A stretch of 64,000 nt of DNA from an uncultured Bacteroidales bacterium (GTDB lineage Bacteria > Bacteroidota > Bacteroidia > Bacteroidales > UBA932): positions 68,167 to 132,166 of the forward strand of contig CAKUTA010000004.1 of assembly GCA_934691625.1 (NCBI GenBank), written 5' to 3'. The notes beneath the pieces are model-generated. The model did not search any database, was not told where the DNA came from, and worked only from the letters and a program-made list of their open reading frames with translations. This document shows positions 1 through 8,322 of this stretch, piece by piece. The translations under genes were made by a program, and so were the position numbers. Numbering within the stretch: the first letter of the stretch is position 1; the number at the start of each line of letters is the position of its first letter.

Positions 1-3000
1 CAGGAGCTAAGACCGTAAGGTTCTCTTCGGTGGGTATGAAGGATGTTGTATATCAGCTCATACCTGGCCAGACGGAAAAAGTCCGTATCGTCATGGAATG
101 GGAAAGCACCGAACTTGACCAGGTGGTCGTGACAGGATATGCACAGACATCGGTAAAGCGTATAACAGGCTCGGTGGCAGTGCTCGGTTCAGACAAGTTC
201 GAGGCGAAAGCCATTTCATCTGTGGATGCACTGATGCAGGGAGAGGTGGCAGGAGTCAGCATCAAGTCATTGTCAGGACAGCCAGGGACACAGGCCAAGA
301 TCACCATCCGAGGCTCCAACAATCTCACAGGCTCCAGCAATCCGCTGTGGGTCGTGGATGGTGTCCCTATGCAGAGCGATTCACCGGCACTCAGCAGCGA
401 GCAGCTTGCGACAGGAGGCTTTGACGACATCTTCGTAAACGGCATAGGGAATATAAATCCTAATGATATAGAGAGCATCACCATCCTGAAGGACGCGGCA
501 GCGGCTGCCATCTATGGTTCCCGTGCTGCGAACGGAGTCATTGTCGTCACCACCAAGAAAGGTGAGGCGGGAAAGATGCGCATCAGCTACAACAACACGT
601 TCTCCTGGTCATTCCGGCCGGAGCGCAGCCTGAATCTCATGAACTCTTCAGAGAAGCTGTCCTGGGAGGATGAGCTATGGAACGAATTCTCAGCCACGAA
701 ATACAATGCATCCCTAACCGACAACACTGTAATCTATCCTGTAGTCGGAATCGTAGGCCAGATACGTGCAGGACTCGGGGATTTTGCATCAATGAAAGGG
801 AACAAGGATGCGCAGGACAAGTATATAGAATCCATGCGCAATATAGATACGAACTGGTATAACCTGCTGTTCCGCAATGCGTTCTCACAGGGGCACCATC
901 TCTCTCTGAGCGGCGGCTCCGGAAAAAGCACATACTATGTGGCACTGGGACTGAACGACGAGGATGGGATGCTCATCCACAATGACTACCGAAGGTACAA
1001 TGTCAATGCCAAGATGACATTGACCCCGACAGACTGGGCCCGCATTGACGTAGGAATGGAAGCAGCAAGGCAGGAATCGAAGATGCCGTACTCCACTGTG
1101 GATCCTTTCTACTATGCGTATTTTTCGAACCCTTACGAGAGGGCATACAATGATGACGGCTCATACGCGGCAGACAACACCTGGTTCACATTGGGATACT
1201 ACAATGGCCGCGGGGCAGAGCAGGTGATGCCGAAGAACGGTTTCAACATCATACGCGAGCTGGACTCCAACTACAGCAAGACCGCCAACACTAACGGGAC
1301 TTTCCGTGCCCAGACGGACTTCAGGATCATAGAGCCGCTTCATTTCGTGGGACTTGTGTCTTATTCGTATTCAAATAATTCCACAGACAAGGTGGTGGAC
1401 AAGTACACATATACGGCGTTTCGCGACAGGCTCGGAAGCGATGACCGCTCGCAGACAAACCTGTACGGAAGCATCTCGCAGAACCGCACGAACAGGAACA
1501 GCTATGTGGCACGCGGACATTTCGCATTCAACCGGACATTCGCCGATATCCATACGCTCAATCTGCTTGCAGGAGCGGAGCTGCGTGGCTCCGACTCCAA
1601 CACCATCTTCTCCAAGAGGTACAACTATGACCCGAAAACCGGCACAACTTCCCTGCCGCAGATAAGCGGGCCCCAGGACGAGTGGCTAAGTGAGGTGGAG
1701 AAGCTGAACGGAGAGTATTTCAGCAAGACAAGATATGCTTCGTTCTATGCTTCTGCAGATTACTATCTGGGCAAGAGCATTGTCATGAACGCCTCCTTCA
1801 GGACTGACGGAAGCTCGAATTTCGGAAGCAACAGGCAATTCAATCCGACATGGAGCGCAGGTGTGGCATGGCACATAGGAGAGGAAGGCTGGCTGAAAAA
1901 GGCACTGCCGGCAGTATCGCATGCGACATTGAGAGCAGCATACGGATTCACCGGAGACGTAAACACCAGCACTTCGCATCTACTTGTCATACAATATCTT
2001 CAGCAGCAGTACCGCTACTTCGGGGACGAGACTTTCAACCTCGGAACCGTTCCTTCGGCACCGAACCCGGATCTCGGCTGGGAGAAGACACGTGATGCCA
2101 AGGCAGGGCTGGATTTCGGGCTCTGGAAGGACAGGCTGAGCCTCAATACCGAATACTATTACCGCCTCAGCACCGACGTCGTGACCTCGTCGCCGGTACA
2201 GAGCACGACAGGATTCACATACGTGTATTTCAATTCGGCGGACATAATGAACAGCGGCGTTGAGCTGACATTGAACGGAAAGATCATACAGACAAAGGAC
2301 TGGGGGCTCACCGCAGCCGTAAACTTTGCGTACAACTACAACAAGGTTCTGAAATACAATCCAGTATCCAAGAGCGGAGTGACTTCCAAGGACAGGTATG
2401 TGCAGGGATATCCGACAGGTGCCATCTTCAGCGGGAAGTATGCCGGAATAGCCAGCGACACAGGGCTCTACCAGTTCGAGCTGAGGCCTGATGCCCAGAT
2501 CAGTACATCTACGGATCTGAACAAGCCTGACAACTACAGGTACTATCTCGGCACGACTATCGCGCCTTACACCGGAGGATTCAACCTGAGCGCTTCATGG
2601 AAGCAGCTGCGCCTCAGCATCAGCGGAGTCTATTCTTTCGGTTCCAAGACTTATGAGAAGATGAGATATCCTGCAAGCTACAGCAATGCATCACACAGCG
2701 GTGTCAGCACGGAGACCGTCCAGTCACAGTTCAGCGACCTGTACGGCAACCATCTTAACGTGGAGAAGGACAGGACAAACCGCTGGACTTCTACAAACAC
2801 GACAGGGGTGAAATACCCGAGGATCTACGACTACTTCGACGGAAAGTATAATTTCGCATCGTACAACCCGATGGATTCCAGCATCATAGATGCCGTCTAT
2901 CTGAAGAATAATTCATACCTGAGAATCAAGTCGATAATCCTTACATATTCATTGCCGTCAGCGGCTGTCAAGAAGATGAAGATGAGAGGCCTGAGCGTCA

Positions 3001-3119
3001 ATGTCTCCATGAACAACTTCTTCACTTTCACGAAATACGACGGCATGGACCCGGAGATCCCTGGAGCCACATACCCGACTACCAGAAGCGTCTCCGCAGG
3101 AATGAACATTGACTTCTAG
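1..3119 (+). CDS. SusC/RagA-family TonB-dependent outer-membrane transporter, 5'-truncated by window edge
   Basis: Outer-membrane beta-barrel that imports a substrate captured with the SusD partner, powered by TonB-ExbBD. The frame stays open from base 3 (G-A-K-T-V-R-F-S-S-V-G-M-K), so the true start lies upstream and the GTG at 30 is not the start. The first visible residues are the tail of the N-terminal carboxypeptidase-regulatory-like domain. Next come the plug start (VVVTGYAQ), the family hallmark LKDAAAAAIYGSRAANGV about 150 residues in, and VVTTKKG. The remaining ~850 residues have barrel-like alternating aromatic strands and end in Phe (GMNIDF), the usual barrel-assembly signal. The SusD gene starts on the base after the stop, so the two are translationally coupled. 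Substrate is unknown: no glycoside hydrolase lies in the visible part of the locus. Confidence 0.95.
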   Translation, partial: GAKTVRFSSVGMKDVVYQLIPGQTEKVRIVMEWESTELDQVVVTGYAQTSVKRITGSVAVLGSDKFEAKAISSVDALMQGEVAGVSIKSLSGQPGTQAKITIRGSNNLTGSSNPLWVVDGVPMQSDSPALSSEQLATGGFDDIFVNGIGNINPNDIESITILKDAAAAAIYGSRAANGVIVVTTKKGEAGKMRISYNNTFSWSFRPERSLNLMNSSEKLSWEDELWNEFSATKYNASLTDNTVIYPVVGIVGQIRAGLGDFASMKGNKDAQDKYIESMRNIDTNWYNLLFRNAFSQGHHLSLSGGSGKSTYYVALGLNDEDGMLIHNDYRRYNVNAKMTLTPTDWARIDVGMEAARQESKMPYSTVDPFYYAYFSNPYERAYNDDGSYAADNTWFTLGYYNGRGAEQVMPKNGFNIIRELDSNYSKTANTNGTFRAQTDFRIIEPLHFVGLVSYSYSNNSTDKVVDKYTYTAFRDRLGSDDRSQTNLYGSISQNRTNRNSYVARGHFAFNRTFADIHTLNLLAGAELRGSDSNTIFSKRYNYDPKTGTTSLPQISGPQDEWLSEVEKLNGEYFSKTRYASFYASADYYLGKSIVMNASFRTDGSSNFGSNRQFNPTWSAGVAWHIGEEGWLKKALPAVSHATLRAAYGFTGDVNTSTSHLLVIQYLQQQYRYFGDETFNLGTVPSAPNPDLGWEKTRDAKAGLDFGLWKDRLSLNTEYYYRLSTDVVTSSPVQSTTGFTYVYFNSADIMNSGVELTLNGKIIQTKDWGLTAAVNFAYNYNKVLKYNPVSKSGVTSKDRYVQGYPTGAIFSGKYAGIASDTGLYQFELRPDAQISTSTDLNKPDNYRYYLGTTIAPYTGGFNLSASWKQLRLSISGVYSFGSKTYEKMRYPASYSNASHSGVSTETVQSQFSDLYGNHLNVEKDRTNRWTSTNTTGVKYPRIYDYFDGKYNFASYNPMDSSIIDAVYLKNNSYLRIKSIILTYSLPSAAVKKMKMRGLSVNVSMNNFFTFTKYDGMDPEIPGATYPTTRSVSAGMNIDF

Positions 3120-4517
3120 ATGGATACTATCATGATATATATAAGGACATTGGCATCGGCAATGGCGGTGACCATTCTCGCAGGATGCGGAAATTATCTG
3201 AATGTGCAGCCTCAAGGAGAGGTCATCCCGAAGACTGACGAGGAATTCGCCTCGATAATCCATAACCGTCTCCGGGAAATCGAGGGCGGAGGGGATGAGT
3301 ATGTGGTAGGCAATATGGATGTGATCAAGCATCTGGAAGGCTGTGCGGACAACCTTGACGCCAACATCTCCACAAGTGCGAACCTGGAGTTTTTCGCAGG
3401 CGAGGAGCTAGACAGGAGGCAGACATTCTACAAGAACAGCTGGGAGACAGTAAGGGACTGCAATATCGTCATAGACAACATGAAGGACAGGAGTTCCGAC
3501 ATAGCCACAGGCTCGGTTTCAGCAGCCTATGCCATGAAGGGAGTCATCTACTACAATCTCATGCGCGAGTTCTGCCAGCCATGGGACGAGGAAAGCGCAG
3601 ACGAACTGCCGGGCATTCCGCTTGTGGATAATTTCGACATAAACTCGAAGCCGCTCAGGGGGACATTGAGGCAGACATACGAATACACCGGGGCCCTTTT
3701 CGACGACGCGCTGGCACTGACCCCTTCCGATGCAAAGTATATCTTCACGACATGGATAATAAAGGCATACAAGGCGAAGCTGGAATTCTGGTGCAAGAAC
3801 TGGGACAGCGTGATATCGCTGTGCAGCGACATCATCGGGCATAGCGGATATTCATTGACACCTATACAGGAATACGCGGACATGGTAAACTCGCAGTACG
3901 ACAGGAAAGGAGAGGTGATGATACGTTCCCACATCAACAACTCCAGTGAGCTGGACTGGTATTTCAGCTACACGAAAGGATATCTAGCTTCCAGGCCGGC
4001 ATGCGCGAAGCTTATCCGGCTGTTCGGGGAGAATCCGTCGGAAGATGTGCGGTATGCAGCCAGCTTCGACAGCAAAAGGATGAATGTCAAGGTACCTGAG
4101 TGCCGTGTAAGGCTGTCGGAAATGGTGCTGATGCTCGCCGAGGCATATTGCCACAAAGGAGACAATGCAAATGCCCTCAAATGGGTCAATGAGCTTAGGC
4201 GCAACAGGATATCCGGAGCCGTGGACCTGACCGAAGCTTCCCTGCCGGAAGTCCGTGAAGATGAAAGGATCAAGGTGGACTGCGACGGAAAGGCCATCAC
4301 GCCCCTTCTCCAGGCCATCTTCGATGAGCGTCGCAAGGAGCTGTATATGGAAGGCGACAGATGGTATGAGCTGAAGCGCAACGGGCGTCCGGAGTGGTGG
4401 GTCATCAGCAACGGGCTGAAATATACGACACGGGCATATCTCTACACTTCGCCTATCGCGAAATCGGATATTGACATCAACCCGGATCTGGTCCAGAACC
4501 CCGGATATGTGTATTAA
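3120..4517 (+). CDS. SusD/RagB-like surface nutrient-binding lipoprotein
   Basis: Surface lipoprotein that forms the lid on the SusC barrel and binds the ligand. Signal peptide with lipobox LAGC, then GNYLNVQPQGEV, the usual SusD start ('L.v.P.g'). TPR-like helices follow, and the C-terminal half carries family motifs: RLSEMVLMLAEAY, WVNELRRNR and ERRKELYMEGDRWYELKR. Length 465 aa is on the short side for the family. I chose the ATG directly after the SusC stop; an ATG at 3132 is also possible and would give a more compact signal peptide (MIYIRTLASAMAV). Second gene of a probable four-gene SusCD operon; the following small lipoprotein begins 19 bases downstream. Confidence 0.93.
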   Translation: MDTIMIYIRTLASAMAVTILAGCGNYLNVQPQGEVIPKTDEEFASIIHNRLREIEGGGDEYVVGNMDVIKHLEGCADNLDANISTSANLEFFAGEELDRRQTFYKNSWETVRDCNIVIDNMKDRSSDIATGSVSAAYAMKGVIYYNLMREFCQPWDEESADELPGIPLVDNFDINSKPLRGTLRQTYEYTGALFDDALALTPSDAKYIFTTWIIKAYKAKLEFWCKNWDSVISLCSDIIGHSGYSLTPIQEYADMVNSQYDRKGEVMIRSHINNSSELDWYFSYTKGYLASRPACAKLIRLFGENPSEDVRYAASFDSKRMNVKVPECRVRLSEMVLMLAEAYCHKGDNANALKWVNELRRNRISGAVDLTEASLPEVREDERIKVDCDGKAITPLLQAIFDERRKELYMEGDRWYELKRNGRPEWWVISNGLKYTTRAYLYTSPIAKSDIDINPDLVQNPGYVY

Positions 4518-4536
4518 CTTACATTTTTCAACTAAG

Positions 4537-4740
4537 ATGAGTACAAAAAGAATTATAATTGCTATATTAGCAGTCGTCAGTCTCGGGATAAGTGTCTGTG
4601 GATGCAAGTATAACGAACTTCCTCCGAAGACAAGCGATGCTTCCAAAAGCTACATAAAACCGAAAGGAGAGGTTCCTACACAGGCGGAACGGGACGAGGT
4701 TAAGGCGATAAAAGCCGAATATGAGGCAGCTGTAAAGTAG
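4537..4740 (+). CDS. small lipoprotein in the SusCD locus, function unknown
   Basis: A 67-residue protein starting at ATG 4537. It has a clear lipoprotein signal (MSTKRIIIAILAVV) and lipobox VCGC, so the mature part is only about 45 residues. The mature part is charged, with a Lys/Glu-rich helical tail (ERDEVKAIKAEYEAAVK). An upstream in-frame start at 4471 would lie inside susD and add a non-signal extension, so I reject it. It sits 19 bases after susD and 57 bases before the larger lipoprotein, so it is probably co-transcribed. I do not recognise the family. By position it may be an accessory subunit of the SusCD complex; that is inference only. Confidence 0.75.
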   Translation: MSTKRIIIAILAVVSLGISVCGCKYNELPPKTSDASKSYIKPKGEVPTQAERDEVKAIKAEYEAAVK

Positions 4741-4797
4741 TTTTTCTGCTGCCGCAGTTTGTACCGTTAACGAATATTAACAAAAATAAGACTAGTT

Positions 4798-6102
4798 ATG
4801 TTTAGAAGGATTCTTACATTTATGGCGGCAGCAGCTGCGGCCATATCTATGGTTTCCTGCCAAGATGACAGCAAACCGACAATCGAGTTCGAAAAGATTC
4901 TGTACACTGTATATCAGAAAGGTTCAGTAGATGTCACGCTTACTGTAAGCGAGCCTGCGGCATCAGCTATTGACATTCCGCTTATATTCTCCGGTAATGC
5001 CGAGAAAGGTACAGATTATACTGTTTCCGCAGAGTCTATAAAGATCGCAGCAGGAGAGACTTCAGGGGCCATCACCATTTCAGATAATTGTATCACCGAG
5101 GACAAGCAGATCTCCATAGGTTTCACAGCGCCTGCAGGATACAATATAGGGACCAAGATGGTGGCTGTGGTGTCCCCTGATATGCAGGAGGCTCTGGTGT
5201 ACTCATTCTCCATGACCAGAGGATATGCTCTTGAAAGCTTCATCGCGACTATCAATGTGACAGGTACTGTTTCCGGAAAAGATTTCAAAGCCACAGAAGA
5301 TATTACCATTCCTCTGGTTCTTTCAGGGGATGGAGCAGCAAACCTTACATTTGTACCTGAGGAGCAGCAGGTCGCATCAGTTGATGCCAGACCTTCTTAT
5401 TATGCTGTAATCAAAGCAGGACAGAGCAGTGCAACAGCTAAATTCACCGTTCCTGAAGGATATTCAGGAGACGCTGACGCAGTTCTTGCCGTCAATTCCG
5501 ATGACGCTTCCAGATTCGTCCCGGGAGATAACAGTTCCGTCTCCATTGCAGTTCGCGGTGTACAGACTCCTGACAAGCTTGTCGGCACATGGAAGTTCAG
5601 CAAGGTGTACGACCTTGATGAGCTGAATACCTGGTTTGAAGAATACGAGGACGATGTGGATGCGCTTCCTACACATAATGTTGGTTTCACATTGACTTTC
5701 GCAAAAGAATCTGACGGTTCAGTATCTCTCACTCCTGGCGGGACAGGAGACTTCCTGAATTTCTTCCGGAAAGCAACTGTTTCTTTTACTGCTCCGATTA
5801 ATACTACGGCAAAAGCCGTTTCCCTAGGAAAATATACAATGCTAGACAACCAGCAGTTTGTTACCGAAGCAAGAGGATACGCTTATCAGTTCAATACTTA
5901 CTACAAGCTGTCTTCTGCAAACAGAGCATTCAGCAAAGATACGGAAACACTTGGTGAAGCGGTCGTAGTATTTACACTTTCAGATGAAGGTCTGACAGTT
6001 GAATTCCGTGACTATGACACACCTCCTTTCGGAGAAATGTGGTGGGATGACTCATTTGACCCGGACATGTTCGGCTTCGCTTCACTTTTCGTAAAGCAAT
6101 AG
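4798..6102 (+). CDS. surface lipoprotein with Calx-beta-like and lipocalin-like regions
   Basis: A 434-aa lipoprotein (lipobox MVSC at about residue 20, followed by QDD). The N-terminal part reads as two Ig/Calx-beta-like units. Each has a Val/Ile-rich strand pattern, an 'IPL.fSG..' or 'IPLVLSGDG' strand, and a '.I.AG..S..a.i.v' strand (IAAGETSGAITI; IKAGQSSATAKFTV). From about residue 260 there is a GTWKF motif and a run of beta strands resembling the lipocalin-like domains common in Bacteroidota lipoproteins. In SusCD loci the gene in this position often encodes a surface ligand-binding protein, so I infer that role; no enzyme motif is visible. The end is followed by a strong terminator, so it is the last gene of the operon. 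Confidence 0.7.
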   Translation: MFRRILTFMAAAAAAISMVSCQDDSKPTIEFEKILYTVYQKGSVDVTLTVSEPAASAIDIPLIFSGNAEKGTDYTVSAESIKIAAGETSGAITISDNCITEDKQISIGFTAPAGYNIGTKMVAVVSPDMQEALVYSFSMTRGYALESFIATINVTGTVSGKDFKATEDITIPLVLSGDGAANLTFVPEEQQVASVDARPSYYAVIKAGQSSATAKFTVPEGYSGDADAVLAVNSDDASRFVPGDNSSVSIAVRGVQTPDKLVGTWKFSKVYDLDELNTWFEEYEDDVDALPTHNVGFTLTFAKESDGSVSLTPGGTGDFLNFFRKATVSFTAPINTTAKAVSLGKYTMLDNQQFVTEARGYAYQFNTYYKLSSANRAFSKDTETLGEAVVVFTLSDEGLTVEFRDYDTPPFGEMWWDDSFDPDMFGFASLFVKQ

Positions 6103-6121
6103 CAAGACCTGCATAACATAG

Positions 6122-6162
6122 AATACCGCCTGGCAAGGAATCGCTCCTTGCCAGGCGGTATT
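6122..6162 (+). terminator. terminator of the SusCD operon
   Basis: Perfect 18-bp inverted repeat (arms 6122-6139 and 6145-6162, 5-base loop) starting 20 bases after the last stop codon of the operon, followed by GTTTCTGTC. The U tract is weak but the GC-rich stem (core CCGCCTGGCAAGGA) is very stable. Confidence 0.85.
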
Positions 6163-6214
6163 GTTTCTGTCAGGGCATTTTCATACCGGCCTCATTTCTC
6201 ATCCGCAATACACA

Positions 6215-6237
6215 TCAGATAATAATTTCAAAACAGC
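6215..6237. repeat. 23-base dispersed repeat, copy 1
   Basis: TCAGATAATAATTTCAAAAC plus AGC is identical at 24141-24163. Similarity continues weakly for another ~17 bases (CTCTTAAAACAAAATTTA here, TTCTAACCCGAAAATTA there). Both copies lie just downstream of a protein gene. Confidence 0.75.
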
Positions 6238-6376
6238 CTCTTAAAACAAAATTTAGGACAAGTAACACGGCAATGACTCCACAGAGTAACTGACCCTCCG
6301 GAACGGGGACAACGACGGCACAGTCAAAGCATTTATCTAGCAATCAAGGCATTACAGCGTTCAGCCTCATTTATCG

Positions 6377-6416
6377 AGATGCCCAGACCTATGAAAAAAC
6401 ATGGGTCTGGGCATCT
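6377..6416. terminator. hairpin, possible second or bidirectional terminator
   Basis: 13-bp perfect stem (6377-6389 with 6404-6416; core GATGCCCAGACC). Three more pairs are possible inside the loop, and TTAACTTTTTC follows on the plus strand. No plus-strand gene ends directly before it, so its role is unclear. It could be a backup terminator or the remains of one from a lost gene. Confidence 0.6.
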
Positions 6417-6479
6417 TAACTTTTTCATAAATAGTTAATATTTAAGTATATACGCAATATCCCCAAAGACCGGAGGGGT

Positions 6480-6558
6480 CAGAAAAGTCGTATCACTCCA
6501 CAGAAACCAGAGAAGTCATATTCCTCCACAGAATCAGAGAAGCCCCCCGTCACAGAAT
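6480..6558. repeat. degenerate tandem repeat, about 3 units of 24-28 bases
   Basis: Units begin at 6480, 6508 and 6535. Shared parts are CAGAGAAGTC (CAGAAAAGTC in unit 1) and CTCCACAGAA. The third unit is shortened and diverged. No spacer structure, so not a CRISPR array. Confidence 0.55.
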
Positions 6559-6698
6559 TTGCCACGTCAGACATAAGCGTTCAGAACCCGCGGAACTGCA
6601 TCTTGATTTTCATATAACTAACTACCAGCATATTAATATTTTCAAAAACAACACATGCATCATTTTGAAAAACAATAGCTAGCTACTGGCTAATAAGT

Positions 6699-6733
6699 TA
6701 TTCCACTTGGCAGTTGAACTGCTGAGTGGAATA
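6699..6733 (-). terminator. terminator of the sigma factor/DUF2807 operon
   Basis: Hairpin 43 bases past the end of the DUF2807 gene. The outer 9-bp arms are TATTCCACT (6699-6707) and AGTGGAATA (6725-6733). Six inner pairs, two of them G-U, close on a 5-base loop. There is no long U tract, so termination may be partial. Confidence 0.55.
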
Positions 6734-6776
6734 TATATTTTCTGCGCGATGTGGTACTCCAGCAAGTAAGGGGCTT

Positions 6777-7796
6777 TCAGTGTGCACGGATATTGTCCGA
6801 CTTGCTATGGACATTCCGTGGGTTCCCGTAGTAATCCAGAGATGCTGCGGCAGAGACTTCGGTGACAAGGCTGCCAACAGCTGTCACTTCGGCCTTTGCT
6901 GCTCCTGAAAGTGAGACCGACACATCATGCATTGACAAATCCTTTGCCTTGATGGAAGAACCTCCGGAAGCAGTCAGCGCAAGGCTCTGTCCTGAACCCG
7001 AAAGTGTCACGGATGCAGCTCCTGACAATGTAGCATTGACCGAAGTCATATTCCCTGAAAGGTTCAATGTAGAGCCACCGGAGGCAGTCATCTTCAGTTC
7101 TGCGGAAGTGAAATCAGGTGACTTCACCACCGCTGCGCCCGAAAATGACGCACCTGTCCTGTCTGCGGACAATGACTGGAATACCAATGATGCAGCACCT
7201 GAAGCTTCTACAGAGAGTGCCCTCGCCTTTATGGCTCCACATTCAGCCTTGGATGCGCCTGCCATATTGATGGAAGCACTGTCCCACTTCCCGGAAAGAC
7301 CTGTCATATACGCACTGCCGGAAAGCTTAAGCGTCAGCCCTGAGCCAGAGAAATCCCCAGACAATGATATGCGGCTGGAGCCTCCAACATTCGCGCCTGC
7401 GAACTCCGGCATATATATAGTAACCTCGGCGACAGGTTCCGGACCGCCATGGGAGCGATATGGAGATTTCCTGGGGTTTGCCACAAGCACCAGCTCATTT
7501 CCGCTATTACGGATATCGAATAGCGGAATGTCATCTCTCTCCTTTACGGACATCACCACTTTATATTGGTCCGACTTGACAACGGATATATTGAATTTGC
7601 CGAAGACATAAGTTCCACGTCCGGCAACCGGGTCATGCGTCACCCTGAGAAAATTGAAATTCTTATATCCGAATTCCTTCTCCATTGCAGGATAGATATT
7701 CTGCGCAGATGCTCCGCGTGCACCTGAAGATGGAGCAGCTGTCATCTGCATAGCCAAGGCTGAAACCAGGGCCATTGTAATCAATCTGATTCTCAT
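6777..7796 (-). CDS. exported DUF2807 (GIN-domain, adhesin-head-like) protein
   Basis: 339 aa with a signal peptide (MRIRLITMALVSALAMQMTAAP). The body is a right-handed beta-helix-type pattern with many short repeats of the form 'SGAASVTLSGS', 'ASGGSTLNLSG', 'LSGSAYMTGLSG' and 'ASGAASLVFQS'. This is typical of DUF2807, the 'putative auto-transporter adhesin head GIN domain' common in Bacteroidota. The N-terminal ~120 residues include the usual 'FNISVVKSDQYKVVMSV' and 'LVLVANP' strands. No catalytic residues are visible; family proteins are exported and of unknown role. It is last in a three-gene minus-strand set (sigma factor, membrane protein, this gene) with only 13 bases to the previous gene, so it is probably a target or effector of that sigma factor. 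Confidence 0.85.
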   Translation of the reverse strand: MRIRLITMALVSALAMQMTAAPSSGARGASAQNIYPAMEKEFGYKNFNFLRVTHDPVAGRGTYVFGKFNISVVKSDQYKVVMSVKERDDIPLFDIRNSGNELVLVANPRKSPYRSHGGPEPVAEVTIYMPEFAGANVGGSSRISLSGDFSGSGLTLKLSGSAYMTGLSGKWDSASINMAGASKAECGAIKARALSVEASGAASLVFQSLSADRTGASFSGAAVVKSPDFTSAELKMTASGGSTLNLSGNMTSVNATLSGAASVTLSGSGQSLALTASGGSSIKAKDLSMHDVSVSLSGAAKAEVTAVGSLVTEVSAAASLDYYGNPRNVHSKSDNIRAH

Positions 7797-7809
7797 AATA
7801 TCATTGTTT

Positions 7810-8322
7810 TTAGTTCAATACTTCGCGACCTGTTTCATATACAGATACACATTCAGAGAAGAGTTCCCTTATACGCTCCAGCTGCCGGCTGCAATATTCA
7901 CGCGCAGCATCAGCACATTGTATATCATCCATTCCGTCAAGATCTTCCGTAAATTCTTCGGAAGAAGCCATAAGTCCGGCCACCACTGCTGAGAGCTGCA
8001 TTTCACGGCATTTCTCAGATCTGGATTCCATGAACCTGATATCTTCACAAAGAGGTTCAACGCTTTCCCGATAGCTCATCAGGTACATTGCCGCTGCCCC
8101 GGAAGACTCATCAGGCTTATAGAATGGCTGGAACACCACACACATCAGCGCTGCTGCCATGCCGCACAATGTCCATGCTGCAAGCTGCAAGGTCCTGGCA
8201 CGTTTTTTCTCCCTATGCCTCCGGGCAAGGAATCCAGCCGCATCTGTCAGCGGTTCTTCACCGCCAGCATCCGCCAAAGCTCCATATCTTTTGAAATATT
8301 CTTCTATATCATTCATAGTCAT
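7810..8322 (-). CDS. single-pass membrane protein, candidate anti-sigma factor
   Basis: 170 aa. The N-terminal ~40 residues are cytosolic and basic (FLARRHREKKRAR). One membrane helix follows at about 45-66 (LQLAAWTLCGMAAALMCVVF), then an acidic, Cys-containing, helical extracytoplasmic domain. It starts inside the 3' end of the ECF sigma gene (14-base overlap; a second Met at 8316 is possible), so it is translationally coupled to it. The layout (sigma gene, then overlapping single-TM protein with a short basic N-terminus) is that of an anti-sigma factor. However, I see no FecR or zinc-finger HxxxCxxC motif, so the role rests on position and topology. Confidence 0.7.
   Translation of the reverse strand: MTMNDIEEYFKRYGALADAGGEEPLTDAAGFLARRHREKKRARTLQLAAWTLCGMAAALMCVVFQPFYKPDESSGAAAMYLMSYRESVEPLCEDIRFMESRSEKCREMQLSAVVAGLMASSEEFTEDLDGMDDIQCADAAREYCSRQLERIRELFSECVSVYETGREVLN

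Larger units (their letters stand above)
6163..6698. other. intergenic stretch with repeats and a second hairpin, no gene seen
   Basis: No open frame here looks like a protein. The stretch holds a 23-base sequence repeated at 24141, a second hairpin at 6377-6416 and about three degenerate tandem units at 6480-6558, each listed separately. The genes on both sides point towards it, so no promoter is needed here. It may be a resting place for decayed small elements. Confidence 0.6.

Noticed and set aside
30..32. GTG as the start of the SusC gene
   Set aside because: The frame is open to the window edge and reads domain-like sequence upstream of it; the real start is outside.
53..511. Long open frames antisense to susC and other large genes
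   Set aside because: They are shadows of the coding frame with no start signals, signal peptides or family motifs of their own.
6480..6558. CRISPR-like repeats
   Set aside because: Units are degenerate and contiguous, without unique spacers of even length, and there are no cas genes.
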